Shown here: piece by piece, positions 1-11,280 of the stretch | How positions within the stretch are numbered: position 1 is the stretch's first letter | Layout of the letters: every line of letters begins with the position of its first letter | DNA from: Thoreauomyces humboldtii | Lineage: Eukaryota; Chytridiomycota; Chytridiomycetes; Spizellomycetales; Powellomycetaceae | Assembly (NCBI GenBank): GCA_027596035.1 | Contig: JADGJA010000267.1 | Coordinates: 1-26,967 of the forward strand | Direction of reading: 5' to 3' | DNA length: 26,967 nucleotides | Made by a program: the position numbers and the translations under genes | Notes under the pieces: generated by a model | Seen by the model: only the letters and a program-made list of their open reading frames with translations | Database searches by the model: none | What the model was told of the DNA's origin: nothing

Positions 1-57
1 GGGGAGGGCCGACCTGACAGTTCGCAAGCTCACGTCTTCAATTCCTTTATCGCGCAG

Positions 58-1262
58 GTTATCGGCGGGCATCTTGGATGGGTACGATCTATTGCTGTCG
101 ACCCCGGGAACGAATGGTTTGCGACGGGTGCGGGTGATCGTGTTATCAAGGTGGGTGACCTACAAGGAGCAAAATCGGAGCTACGTCGGCTAACATGAAA
201 GACTTCCACTTTAGATCTGGGATCTGGCCTCCGGAACTCTGAGGCTGACTCTTACTGGACACATCTCCGCCGTTCGCGGTCTGGCTGTATCGCCACGGCA
301 TCCATACCTCTTTTCGGCTGGAGAAGACAAGATGGTCAAGTGCTGGGATCTAGAGTACAACAAAGTCATCCGACATTATCATGGACATTTGTCTGGAGTA
401 TACAACATATCGCTGCATCCCACACTGGACGTTATGGTCACAGGTGGTCGGGACTCTTCAGCACGAGTAAGTACACTGCAGTATAAGCACTGCGTATTCA
501 GGGAAGTGTTATTGATATCTGTCGAAAGGTTTGGGACATGCGGACAAAAGCCCAGATCTTTGCTCTTACGGGTCACACATCCACTGTCTCCGACGTCAAG
601 TGCCAGGAAGCGGACCCGCAGATCATCACGGCTTCGATGGACTCCACCGTGCGGTTATGGGACCTGGCAGCTGGCAAGACCATGAGCGTCCTGACCCACC
701 ACAAGAAGGCCGTTCGAGCTCTTGCTATCAACCCCAAGGAGTTCACATTCGCAAGTGCCAGTCCTGACAACATCAAGCAGTGGAAGTGTCCTCGAGGAGA
801 TTTCATTCAAAATCTCGAGGGACACAACGCCATCGTTAACACGCTGAGTTGTAATCAGGACGGGGTGCTCTTTTCAGGAGGTAAGCGTAGAGGTCTGCGG
901 TAAAGCGCTTATGATGATAGCTCATCTTCTGTCCTTTGAATCCAGCGGACAATGGGTCGATGCACTTCTGGGACTACAAGACAGGATACAACTTCCAAAC
1001 GGCAGAATCACTAGTGCAGCCAGGATCGTTGGAGAGCGAAGCGGGCATCTTCTGCTCTTCGTTTGATCGAACAGGGTCACGGCTCATCACGGGAGAAGCG
1101 GACAAGAGCATCAAGATCTGGAAGGAGGACGAGAACGCGGTAGGTTTGCGGGCCGGCATTTCTTTGTCGACACGAAGCTAAGACTCACGTTCGATCTTTT
1201 CACAGACTCCAGAAACGCATCCTATCAACTGGAAGCCAAGACTTGGAAGGGGAGGTTTCTAA
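58..1262 (+). CDS. PRP46: Pre-mRNA splicing factor PRP46/PLRG1, WD40 protein (5' end missing)
   Basis: Core subunit of the Prp19/NineTeen complex, which activates the spliceosome in the nucleus. Exons read 58-150, 215-466, 529-880, 946-1139 and 1206-1262. Joined they give 315 codons with no stop. Seven WD40 blades are visible, each with a GH near its start and most ending in [51 protein letters not shown], a divergent [23 protein letters not shown], and a last blade ending SIKIWKED. The stretch around GHLGWVR and the C-terminal [12 protein letters not shown] are typical of PRP46/PLRG1. Introns are 62-66 nt. The exon seems to begin after the CAG at 55-57, so 1-57 is probably the end of an upstream intron, with a CTGAC branch-like site at 13-17; the N-terminal exons lie outside the window. 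The gene converges with the arrestin gene. Confidence 0.93.
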
Positions 1263-1616
1263 GTTGGTTCTTGTCCATCATTTCGGCGCTTGAGGCTTGC
1301 GAGACGTTGGGCTCGAGCGACACGTTCGATAGGATTGCCGCATGTAGCTTTTAATAGCGAACATATCGATAGGCACAGTGGTCCGGGAGTCCTCCATTGG
1401 GCAAAATGGGTACGCTCTCGGATGAGGGAAACGCTTGATGGTCGAACGGCTGAGGAGATAGATGCCCCACCCACGAGAATATGAACATGTACCTGGAGTT
1501 TCTTTACATCTACGCCCTTGCGGCCATTATATTTGTACAAGATAGAGAGTTACGAGCAATGTACAAACTACCTACTTCCACACATTACGAATCCCGACCT
1601 TTGTACCGGTAGTGGT
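1263..1616. other. Convergent 3' intergenic region, no gene seen
   Basis: This 354-nt stretch lies between the stop codon of PRP46 (+) and the stop of the arrestin gene (-), so it should hold both 3' UTRs. I see no conserved ORF and no clear AATAAA on either strand. One copy of the palindrome TACCGGTA is at 1604-1611, just beyond the arrestin stop. Confidence 0.6.
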
Positions 1617-4571
1617 TCAATTAATTTTGGCTGCATTTTGATAGCGAGCCAGGTCTGGCGAGTGCGCAGGAAAAGAAAGCGATCAGCCACGTGAAATCGG
1701 CCCCGACAATGTTATCAACTCACATTCTTCCAACTTCGACGAAACTTGTCGGGGCGAAGTAGTGGTCTTCGGTCGATCCTCTTTTTCTTTATTTGGAGAA
1801 GAACCCGAAGCAGCAGGCTTGGTGTTGATCGCGATGGGTTTGGACCTACTGCCCGGGAAGGGGTCTACGTTTTCCCGATTGGCAGCGGGCGCCGCTCTGC
1901 TGCTGCGGTTCTTGCTCTTCCCGGATCGTGTGCGACTCGATGCTTTTGCTGTGAAAATGAAGGTAGGGTCAATTTCGGATTCCAAAGGAGTTATATACAA
2001 GAGAGCAGTACCTTCAAAGTCCTCTCCGAAATCAAAGTCGATATCAAGGAAGTTGCTCTCTCCACCTAGGATCGTCGAAACCTGCGATTGGGCCGAGAAA
2101 CGCTGGTTGTGTTTCCTTGACCGCCCGTGGTTGCCAGGAGAGAGCAGATACGGGTCTTCCCGGGTAGGGGTAGGTTTCGGGAGAGGCTTCTGATTTCGGA
2201 TTGTGCTCGGGACATAGTTCGCTGGACGAGGGCTCAGAGGCGGGGAAAGGGTACGGTACTGCACCGGTATCGAATCATTGCTGGTTGCTCGAAGGTTTCT
2301 TGGAGGCGAAGCTGGAAGAGCTGGCACTACGGGCAGCGGTCGAGAGACGCGCGACGTGAAAGGCGGGCTCGGGGACGTCGACGGGGGCACTAAAGGCTCG
2401 TAAAGACTGGTGACAAGCGGCGCCCTCCGTGCCTTTATCACTGGGCTTGGCAGGGCCAGAGGATCAATGCCCTGTCCATTCATCGCCCAGTGCTGCGGCG
2501 ACGTCGGGGTCATAGTCTCCTGAGTAGGACTACCTGGCTGGTCGAGCAGCATGGAACTGTTCGAAAGGAACTTGCTGCGCTCATGTGCAGGAATGTACGA
2601 CACGGGCACGGCAGGACCTGAAAGGCATGTTAGGACGGTTGAGCGGATGCTCTTCGACCAGCGCAGGTCAACACTCACCCAATGGTGGGGACTTCGCGAG
2701 GTTACCTTTGCTCGGGATGCCGCGAAGTGTGGCAATAGCCGGCGAATTGGGCGCAAGATCACGAAGGAACCCGCCAGCGGGTGAAGAAGACTGCTGCGAT
2801 CGCATTGCCAAGGTTTCTGGATTTTGAGCCCGCCGTCGGACTATAAATTCTTGCACATCACCCTCGTCATCTGACCACGGCAGGGCACGCTTCCCTTGCG
2901 GAGGGCTTGCCGCCGCGCCACCACGCACAGTTCGTGGGGGTGATGCAGAGCGTGCCCTCAAAGTGGCTTTCCAGTTCTTGTTCCTTGTGCGCACCTCCGG
3001 ATATGATTCCTCAGGTTCAGGGTCGTCCGAGATTACGTTATAATGCTGCGGATGCATGTTCGCATCCATGTTCACAGTGGGCGGCGGAAGGATTGAAGCG
3101 GAATGGCAAACGTTGATTGGTAGTTCTACGACCAGGTCCTTACTGCGTGAGGGATTAGTTTGGCTCCGCAATGCACAAATTGGCAGGAATAGACTCACTT
3201 GAAGGTACCCATGTTCAGCGAAAGCACTACGCGACACGCAACCTCGGCCAAAGCGGTGTTTCTGCACGTCCTCACGAAACGCTGTCGAGACCTGATAAGT
3301 ATGCGAAGCTCAGATTGCTAGGAAAGGTCTCGTACCGGAATGTGGATGTTCAAAATGTTTGCTCGCTCTTCTCCGGGATCAAAAATAAAGTCCTTTTCCT
3401 TGAATGCCATCTCCGAAACAACCTCGCTTACGATCTTGGTGTCGTTGATCATATCTTTAGCGGAGGTTCCTTCTTTCAGCATTAAGAGCTTTCGAACAAG
3501 AGAAAGTTTTGTGCCCTGTACCTGAAAGAGTTTCGTGAAAGTCTCAGTACTACGGCTCGATTCATGCAACACCAGGTCCACGCACCCTTCTACGCGACTC
3601 GTTTCTGACACGCAGTTCCACGTAAACGTCGTTTCCGGAGCAGAACATGGACTTCTGGATGGTCCCTTCGATATGCACTTCCCCCGCGCCGCCAAACCAG
3701 ACTTTACGATGGTTCGTCGCACGAATAGGTTCATCGGGAGTTCGAGAGTGAACCTGGCTCCAGCTTTCCACTACGAATGCCTCCTTGGATCGAAACAAGC
3801 TGTCGCTGCGACCATTCTGTTGGTATTGCACAACTCTTTTTGGAACAGCCAAGAGCGTCCATCAGCCCCGGTCAAGTGCGTGACAGAGTATGAAAAGACG
3901 CTGCTCACCCGGTAACAACATATCGGAGACTAGCCAGAGACTGGAACGAGTACGAGCTGGGAGCGTCTACGGGCAGCCGAAATGCAAATGGAAAGGTGGT
4001 CTTTCCCTTGTTCGCCTGCCAGTAACCGTTGTCTGCAGGACCTCGGACGGCGTTTGAAGGAGGCATTCGATCGCCCTGAAAGACGATGCGAGCAGCTAGG
4101 AACGCTTGACTTCGGGCGTAATCCTTATCGGACACCTCTGAAACAACGAAACTGCGTCAGCTGACCGGTCGCATGGTAGTCGTCTCCAGTAAAGACCCTA
4201 CCCTCGAATCCGTTGAGCTCGACGGCAATCTCTCCCAGCCTCAAACTCTTGTTGGAAGAGGAAACAAGCTCCATGCGTCCGTGAAGGTTTCCGCCAGCGA
4301 CGTAGATGGTCGAATCGAGCAGAACATTGACCTTGAGCTTCGACGACTTTCCCGGCGTGGTAGGAATGGGATTGAAAGCCATATTGGACGTCGGTTTCAA
4401 CGCGCTGGGGGGCGACGGGGAGACTCCTGAGAAGCGATGGCTCCTGGTAGGACTTGACGGGGTTTCCGTGGGTGCCCCAAAACTGGAGGTCGATAGTTGG
4501 TGGTGCAGGTCCCGCTGGCGATCGCGATCCAGCGCCAGCCCTGCAGCGAGGGTACCAGGATAGTTGGCCAT
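1617..4571 (-). CDS. Arrestin-domain (ART-like) trafficking adaptor with long disordered tail
   Basis: Nine exons on the minus strand: 4571-4202, 4137-3909, 3835-3586, 3521-3336, 3281-3199, 3142-2679, 2617-2012, 1948-1724 and 1654-1617. Together they give 816 aa. The layout is a Ser/Pro-rich N-terminal extension (residues 1-70), an arrestin N-domain starting about LKVNVLLDSTIYVAGG, an arrestin C-domain with VHIEGTIQKSMFCSGNDVYV, VRNESRRRV and DFIFDPGEE, a last strand ending in DLVVELPI near residue 382, and then about 430 residues of Ser/Pro/Arg-rich, probably disordered tail. Fungal relatives (ART/Rog/Aly type) link membrane transporters to a Rsp5-type ubiquitin ligase for endocytosis. I see no canonical PPxY motif, so ligase recruitment here is unclear. 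The first ATG after a stop-containing leader was taken as the start. The final 69-nt intron and 12-codon last exon are the least certain part. Confidence 0.85.
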
Positions 4572-5451
4572 GACAGAGGAACTGCGAAGGCTGTGGAAGT
4601 CAGCGGGGTTTCTCTAGTGCGGAATTGCAATGTCAAAATGGGCTAGTGCGCAGCAGTGCCCCTTCATTCAAACGAGGGGACCGGAAGAGTGTCTACCTTT
4701 TCACTGGTCCTACCGATGCAGGACAGACAGGGGATTCTGAGATGCGGAATATCGAAGGTTGGCAGGTCTAGTCGTTGAGCCCGAACGATCTCCAAGTTGC
4801 GAGATTCGGACTTCGACAGAGTACACGGGCGAGGTAGCAAGAGATGGCAAGAGAGATGGAGTGGGAACAAAAAGTTCAGACTGCCACTGAGGAGACGAAA
4901 GCTTTGCGATCAAGAAGGAGCGGTGGAGATGTCTGAAACGTCGCTGGTCTGAGCAGGAAGAGCTTCTGTAAAGAGGAAATGCCCTGCGCGGGGGCACTTG
5001 AAAGTGGTCAAGCTATGTATGGGCCAGTGTGGGGAAGGGCAAAGCTGAACCATGTCCCACGCAAAAGAGCCAAAGGACATACCACCGGTAGACCTTTTCC
5101 CCGCCTTTGACACGAGAAGAAAGCGCAGCCTTTATCTACGGTTTGCCCTGTTGCCCCTTATCCCTTCCCGGTTAGATCATGTAATAGCTCTGCCCAGTCT
5201 TCCACGTTGTAGCTTGATAAAGCTCAAGTCTAATATCGGTTTTGCTCGAGCTTCGTCTCGGATGTTGTTGGGGAGGGATGATCAGATGATTTCTTTCGAG
5301 AAAAAAAAAGGGTAGAAGAAGGGTGTTCAATGGATTGCACCATCAGCCGCTTGTTTGTGGCCCCCATGGATGAAAGAATCAAGATCAATGTTCAGAAGGA
5401 GCTGGATAGTGTTCGTTCAGCCAGCCCATCTCCGGCAGCGGCGCCGCGCCC
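4572..5451. other. Intergenic region upstream of arrestin gene and downstream of LAMMER kinase gene
   Basis: About 880 nt that should hold the arrestin promoter and 5' UTR and the kinase 3' UTR. The RNA leader just before the arrestin ATG contains gctgacttccacag on the minus strand, which could be the 3' end of a 5'-UTR intron, but no donor could be fixed. An A9 tract lies near 5301-5309. The small ORFs here look random, with no recognisable domains. Confidence 0.5.
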
Positions 5452-7406
5452 TCATGAACGCGAGGGCAAACAGCATGGCTCAGAAGTAGGGAGACAAGGG
5501 AACCCTGCTTCATAGTTCTGCTCCACCCGTAGGGCTTCGAAATACGGATGGCGCAGTGCTTCCGTTGCAGTTATGCGCTCCGCGGGGTCGTAGCAGAGCA
5601 TTCGGTAGGTGAGATTCACGAGATGAACTGACAGCTGGTCGCACGGTTCCAAAAGTTCCTAACGAAGGTACACGTCAGAAATCTCATATGCCAAGATAGC
5701 AAAGTGCCTCGTGAAGAAAAGCTCACCGCCAACGATCTCATCTTGTCCACCCTGTGGCGGCTGCCTTGAGAAGTGTCCTCTCGTGGGTATTGGAGACGGT
5801 CTTCGCGGAAATACTTGGCAACGTTTTCTCCAAACAGCGGCTGCATCATGTGTCGTGGAAAGGGCCCAAGGACTCGCTCCATCATGGCTAGATGCTCAGT
5901 GCTTTACGATGGCAGATGGAATCAGCTACACATACGAATCGATAGAGCAAAACAGAGCGGCAACATACTTGTCGTGAGTCTGGAACAAAGGATCCCCTAT
6001 CGCAAGTTCGTACAGTATACAGCCAAGAGACCACTGAGAGAGAACTGCCTTGTCAGCAGAGGAGCGGCTCGGTCGCAAAAAGGACGCTCTAGTTCGCACA
6101 TTGTCACAAGGGTATGACCATCCTGCTCCCAGAATGATCTCGGGCGCGCGGTAATGCCTCGTACTGACGACGAGTCCATGGAAGTCGTGTTCACGAACGG
6201 CACTTCCAAAGTCGATCAGAACGATCTCAGTGGAGTAAAGCTCGATCCTTCGCGAGCGTCTCGACGTCGAGACATTGCGAGAAGCGCTGTCGACGATCAT
6301 GACGTTCTCTGCATGGTAGCAAGCGGTTGACGATATTCATCAGACGGGAACGGTATGTTCCAGGAAACCTATCATATCTACCTGGCTTCAGATCCGTGTG
6401 GATGATGCCAATGCTGTGCAAGTACTCGACAGCGTCGATCAGCTGGAAGGTAATCTCGGCCGCCTGGCGAGGGGTTATCGGCTCAAACGAGTTCCACTTC
6501 ATGTAATCATAGACGCTCTTGCTAAGGAGTGGAAAGACCATGCAAGTATGTCCGTGGTAAGTGAATGCTCGCTCTAGCTTGATGCAGTGACTGGCGTGGC
6601 GTCACGGGTGAGTCGATTCGTCGAGATTCAGCCTGATTTTTGTACACTCACTGCAAGCCGGTGCGGTCGTTTTTTTCCAGTAGCTGAAGAACTTTAATTT
6701 CGATCATGGATGCCTCGGTATACTTTGGCAGTGCTCGGATAATCTTGATGGCTACGTACTCATCGCTATTGCGATCATAGACTTGAAGAACCTTGCCGAA
6801 CGTTCCTTGACCTAGCACCTGCACGACCTGGTCTGGTATGGAGAAGACGGTTACTACGAGAGCCGCTGAAGAAAACAGAGTGCTCGATATACATCTGGGA
6901 GTAACGTAGCAGCCGTCGGTGACCACGAAATGACCTTCCTTGTCAGTAAGCGGCTGAGAGCAGAATCAGTCAAGAAAGCCATGAAGGAGAAATAAAAAGT
7001 ATACAAATTTTACCTGCGATATGGGGGCGGGAGGCACGTTCCCGATGCATGGCGGATAGTGATGGGGATGGCATAGTACAGTTTCAGTCGTTAGATCTGG
7101 CGGGGCATCATGCTGGTAGTTCTTCTTCCGACGCTTCGACGGCCGCTCTTGCGCCACCACACTTTTCATTGATGGAAGATACGGAAGTTCCTTTTGAGAG
7201 AGCGCTACATCATTGGGAGGCTGATTGTAATCAGCGGGATTGAATTCTCCTCCGAAGGTGAAGGGTGGGACGCCGCATCCCGAGGCTGCTGTGCTGACCG
7301 GTAGAAATTGAGGGTGGTGAGCAGCCAAAGGCTGCATAGGCGCCCCATGACCTGTGTAGCCGTTCGTAGAGCGTGGTTCCCAGTGCTTTTTGACTGCGAC
7401 CGGCAT
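5452..7406 (-). CDS. KNS1: LAMMER (CLK-type) dual-specificity protein kinase
   Basis: LAMMER kinases (Kns1, Lkh1, CLK) phosphorylate SR-type splicing factors and other nuclear and metabolic targets. Eight exons: 7406-7014, 6953-6893, 6832-6652, 6590-6382, 6308-6100, 6033-5969, 5901-5727 and 5658-5452, giving 499 aa. Visible motifs: the Gly-rich loop GQGTFGKV (about 159-166), VAIK with the ATP lysine near 181, HTDLKPEN with the catalytic Asp near 278, DFG at about 314-316, the activation segment STRHYRAPE (330-338), WSLGC, and the family signature EHLAMMER at 375-382. The N-terminal 130 residues are Pro/His-rich and hold a basic RPSKRRKKN motif, a likely nuclear localisation signal. The start is the first ATG after a probable 5'-UTR intron acceptor; no in-frame ATG lies in the upstream exon. 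It is transcribed in the same direction as NAA15 upstream. Confidence 0.94.
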
Positions 7407-7412
7407 GCCTAT

Positions 7413-7502
7413 CTGATAGCATTGCCAGCACAAGTACAGTAAGTTAGCTGCCGAAAGTACGAGTGTGCGAGACATCACTGTGCAACGAAGCAAACAACAT
7501 AC
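7413..7502 (-). other. Probable 5'-UTR intron of the LAMMER kinase gene
   Basis: On the minus strand a gtatgt donor at 7502 is followed by a CTAAC branch site in cagctaacttac and a ctatcag acceptor, 90 nt in all. The acceptor lies six bases before the chosen ATG. The reading frame continues upstream without an ATG, which supports a non-coding first exon. Confidence 0.6.
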
Positions 7503-8101
7503 CGACACCAGGTCAAGAATTCCAAAGTAAGGTACACTGTAGGTGGGTTTATGATATCTCAGCCAAGTCTTAGCCAAGCCAAGTCTGGAGGGAGATGACT
7601 ATGAGGTCAGGTTTGGACCTGATGCAGTTTCAGACGAGGTCGCTAAGCTCGCAGCGAATCTCAAAGCACGCGAGCGGTCGTCTTTTACAAGCAGACAGAG
7701 ATAACCGAAAGATGTCTGAGCTCAAAAGAATGTGCTGATTGTGTATGCTTCAAGCAGTTCTGCGAAATTGTTGCGGCGATGCTAGTAATGCGACGTACTT
7801 GTAAGCGAATAATGCTCGGCGCAATTGCCCGCCCTCGTCGTCGGAGTTAGAATGCCACCCTTGGAGTAGCAGCGCTATTGACGCCGCCATGCATGACCGA
7901 CATGCCTGGGACCGACGGGGGACCGACGCCGCTTGCCGAAGTCGCTGTCGAACAGGCCGTACAGCTCATCAACGAGTTGAAGGTAGCTCAGACACTGGAA
8001 AAGCTGCGCTTGCTTTGTAGTCAAACCAGTATTCCACGCCGTCAAGTACTGTATGTGTCTCAACAATGAAAATATATATGGGATACATGTCAGGGCAAGT
8101 T
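7503..8101. promoter_or_regulatory. Intergenic region: LAMMER kinase promoter/leader and NAA15 3' UTR
   Basis: About 600 nt between two minus-strand genes. It must hold the 3' UTR of NAA15 and the promoter and non-coding first exon of the kinase. No clear TATA or CCAAT box was identified. The only coding candidate is the small plus-strand ORF at 7893-8069. Confidence 0.4.
7893..8069 (+). CDS. Small hypothetical ORF, 58 aa
   Basis: An ATG-initiated ORF in the gap between the NAA15 stop (8102, opposite strand) and the LAMMER kinase leader. The product begins MTDMPGTDGG and then has an amphipathic, probably helical stretch (AEVAVEQAVQLINELK, then TLEKLRLL). I do not recognise a family. Codon choice resembles neighbouring real exons (GCC, GTC, CTC, ATC, AAC, GAG, AAG). 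An optional 41-nt GT..AG segment lies inside it but is short for this genome's introns. It would end 32 nt from the NAA15 stop, tail to tail. It could equally be antisense noise in the NAA15 3' UTR. Confidence 0.3.
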   Translation: MTDMPGTDGGPTPLAEVAVEQAVQLINELKVAQTLEKLRLLCSQTSIPRRQVLYVSQQ

Positions 8102-11100
8102 CTAGTTGGAAGCTGCAAAGTACGAAGAAGCCGGGAACTTGGCTTTCGCAAGGGTAGCGAAGGCGGCGGCGCGTTTCTCGTCTTTGATAGGGGCAGCGAG
8201 CAAAGCCTTGTGAATCTCCACCGCAGCCTGGAGAATCAGATATGAGTACTTGGGCTACCGAAAAGAGGATGCGAACTATAACCCACCTCGACGCGGAAGC
8301 CATCCTGCAGCTTGCCCTTGCAAACAACGTCGAGAGCGGCGACATCCGCACCGTATTGCACCGCAGCCAGCACGGATGCTGGCTCTTTGCCGTGACTCGC
8401 AAGGAAACGCTTGTTGAAGTCGTCCGGCGAGCCCTTTCCGAACAAAGTTCCGATCTCCTCATCCAGAAGTGTCCGCACAGCCTTGTGCATGTCAGCAGTT
8501 TTTGCAGCAGCCAGCTTCACTCGGAAATCCATGGCAGCACGGTGCACGTCGGCTGCGAGATGAGAAGCGGTGTTTGCTGAAGCTCGGAAGTCGTCAGACG
8601 AGGCGGCGGTGGCAGGTGAAACTGGAGACCGGCTGTCCTTGGCAGATGACGACTCAGAAGGTAGGAGAGCATACGCACGCTTCAGGGAACGCAACGCGAG
8701 GAGGAATTTGCCCTTGCGAGCGTAGACTTGAACACCGAGAACGTGAGCTTGGACGCGATCGCCACTCTGGGTAAGGAGGTGACGAACAAACTTCTCCGCT
8801 TCCTCCAAAGGATCGGCCTTGAGAAGCAGAGCGCCGTCTGAGTCAGAGTCTGTCTTGGCTGGTGCTTCTGTGGAGGCGCCTGACGCATCAGGTTTCACCG
8901 CAGGCGCTGCGGCGGCCTCACCGCCCTTCTTGAGCGCCGCCTTTCGAGCTTTCCGTTCGGCTTTCTTCCTGTCTGCATCGCTGAGTCCGTCCGCAGGGCC
9001 AATGATACTTCCATCGGGGTTCTTCGGGGCATCGTGCATGGCAAGGTAAACGTTAACAGCAGTGACTGCGGCATCGTAATAGTACGCATGGCCACGGAGT
9101 CGGTCCTCCACTCTTAGGAGGTCAACGTAAGCGCGCAGGGTCATCTTCCGCAGCGAGTACGAATGGAAGTCAAATTGATCGTCATAGATGTCACAAAAGT
9201 GCTGGGGGTGAGGGATGGATCGTTATTAACATGGGTTTCTGACTGTCTTCTGCAACTGCAAACTACCTTCTCGATCTGATGGAGACGTTTAAGTGCTCTT
9301 CCAGTTTCGTTCTTGCGAACATGGCTTTTCGCGCACTCAAGTTCGAACCACATGCACTGCATGTCGACGAGATCCCCTAGAGGATCTGTGGACTCGCTCT
9401 GTAACGTAAGTAAATATGAAACGTCAGTTCCTAATGAGGGAACGTGCGTTTCCGTTTGAAACGTACCCTTGTGAAAAGGGTAATAGTCTTCTCAGCATCT
9501 TCCATTTTGTCATTGCGCAGCATGTACTTCGTGCACTTGGAGTTAATGAAACGATCTTGCAGATCGATCTCGCGCGCCTGGTTCATTGCCGTCATGGCTG
9601 CGTCTACATCGCCGCCATGTTTCAAGATGCGAGCCTTGGTCATGAGCAGCTCGACAAGAGTTGGGGTGTGCGTTAAAGCTTCGTCGATGTACTGTAGGGC
9701 GAGCTTTGTTTCGCGCCTGTAATCGTAGTGCTGAGCGAGGAAGTATAGGACCCAGAGATGGGCGGTTGGAGGTTCTGCACCCTCAGACGTGGAACCAGTC
9801 TTGCCGTTAAATTGAGAGGACTGCTTCAGGTTATCCTTGTATCCAAGAACAAGTGCCTCCACGGTTGCGGCCTTCTCGTGATTGCTGTATAGGTCTTTGA
9901 TGCTGACAAAAAGCGAAGGAACGCCCTTTCGAAACATTGGTTGCAAATAATCATCCAGCGTGTGGCGGAAAGCGTCGCCTGAGGGAATTTGACGTTAAGC
10001 GAAGGTTATCTGACGTGCGACTGCCTTCCGAAAAGGCTTACCCTTCAGGAATTTCAGAGGCGTCCGCTTGATGACGTGAGATCGAGGATATTTGAGGCCA
10101 AGCTCGTTCGTAAGACGTTGAGCTTTCTCCAGTTGCGTGCCATCAAGCTCGCCGACCAGTCCTCGAGCACGGAACAAGCCATCCAAGTATGCGTGACAGT
10201 CCGAGTTATGTTCGAGCAGTTGGCGATACTCCACTTCCGCTTGCGCAAGCTTTCCAGAGTTCAAAAAGTGCCGGGCTGCCAGTCATCAATTGCGTTAGTG
10301 CTGATCGGGAAATTTGCCCCCTATCTCTGCACCTACCTTTCGCTTCTTTCCAGCCACGCTTATCCATGACCTTGCCACGAATCTGCTCGAGATGAGCAAG
10401 TGCCGCGGTGAAGTCCCCGGACTCCTCAATTATCAGGTTCTTGTACATCAGAAGTTCGCTAATCTCATAATCCGGTACGACTTCCGTTTGGTCCTATCGA
10501 AAACATCAGACGGCATTCCAATCGGGGGACCCGCCTGCAGGAAGAGTACCTTCAAGTTTTCTTCAAACGCAGAGAGCACGTTCAAGGCTGTTTCGTAGTT
10601 CTTGAGCATATGGTAGGATATCGCCAGACCAACCCAGTACATGCGGTTCGAAGGACGCAGGGATAGCAAAAGGTGCCGAGTTTCGTTGTATCCTTCGTAG
10701 TTGCGCATCTGGATCTGTAAAAGTGACAGATCCCTGATGATCTGCATGTTCTCCTTGTCGAACTTCAATGCGTTCACATAACACTTGATCGCCTCATCGT
10801 AGTTCTTGTCAGCGCGATGCATGAGACCGTAAACATGCCAACCTGATGAAAGGTGCCGAGTGAGCTAATCGCAATATGGTGATGTACGGGTGTGGAACGT
10901 ACATGTATGACTCATGAGGTCATTCCGCAAACCCTTCTTCACGAACTCGTAGCCTTCCTCCTTTCTGTTCAGATGGCTGAGGAACAGCCCCTTCATGGCC
11001 TGCGTTTCTGTACTGGATTATGAGCAGTTGCGCAACTGCCCGCCAGCAATGGTCCTTGCCCTGACGAACCTCCATGCTCAGGAAACTTTTTCAGGATCTG

Positions 11101-11280
11101 CTCAGCCTGCTTGAGACCTCGCTTGTACTGCTTGTGCTCGTATAGTTTCTACAGAAACAGAAGGTGGGGACACGTTGAGCAGCACGTCGGCTAGAGGTGG
11201 CTTGAGTGCAAGCTAACCAAGATGCCCTTGAAGACAGAGCTCTCCTTCTGGGGAAGTTCCCGACTTTGCTTTGGTGGCAT
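8102..11280 (-). CDS. NAA15: NatA N-terminal acetyltransferase auxiliary subunit NAA15 (Nat1)
   Basis: Large TPR scaffold that anchors the catalytic subunit Naa10 to the ribosome for co-translational N-terminal acetylation. Ten exons: 11280-11218, 11148-11070, 11007-10903, 10842-10550, 10493-10337, 10275-10042, 9978-9467, 9398-9267, 9201-8287 and 8227-8102. They give 871 aa, close to the usual length of about 850-870. Family landmarks: the N-terminus [73 protein letters not shown], the TPR core [17 protein letters not shown], and the C-terminal [13 protein letters not shown] Lys/Ala-rich basic stretch ([18 protein letters not shown]) matches the charged helix known from this family. The 21-codon first exon and the gttcgt donor at 11069 are less standard but join in frame. 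It is head to head with the uL23m gene, 238 nt apart. Confidence 0.94.

Noticed and set aside
3522..3600. Apparent +1 frameshift in the arrestin C-domain
   Set aside because: A 64-nt intron (3585-3522, gtgcgt donor, ctctttcag acceptor) restores the frame and gives the expected join NESRRR-VQGTKLSLV, so it is not a broken gene.
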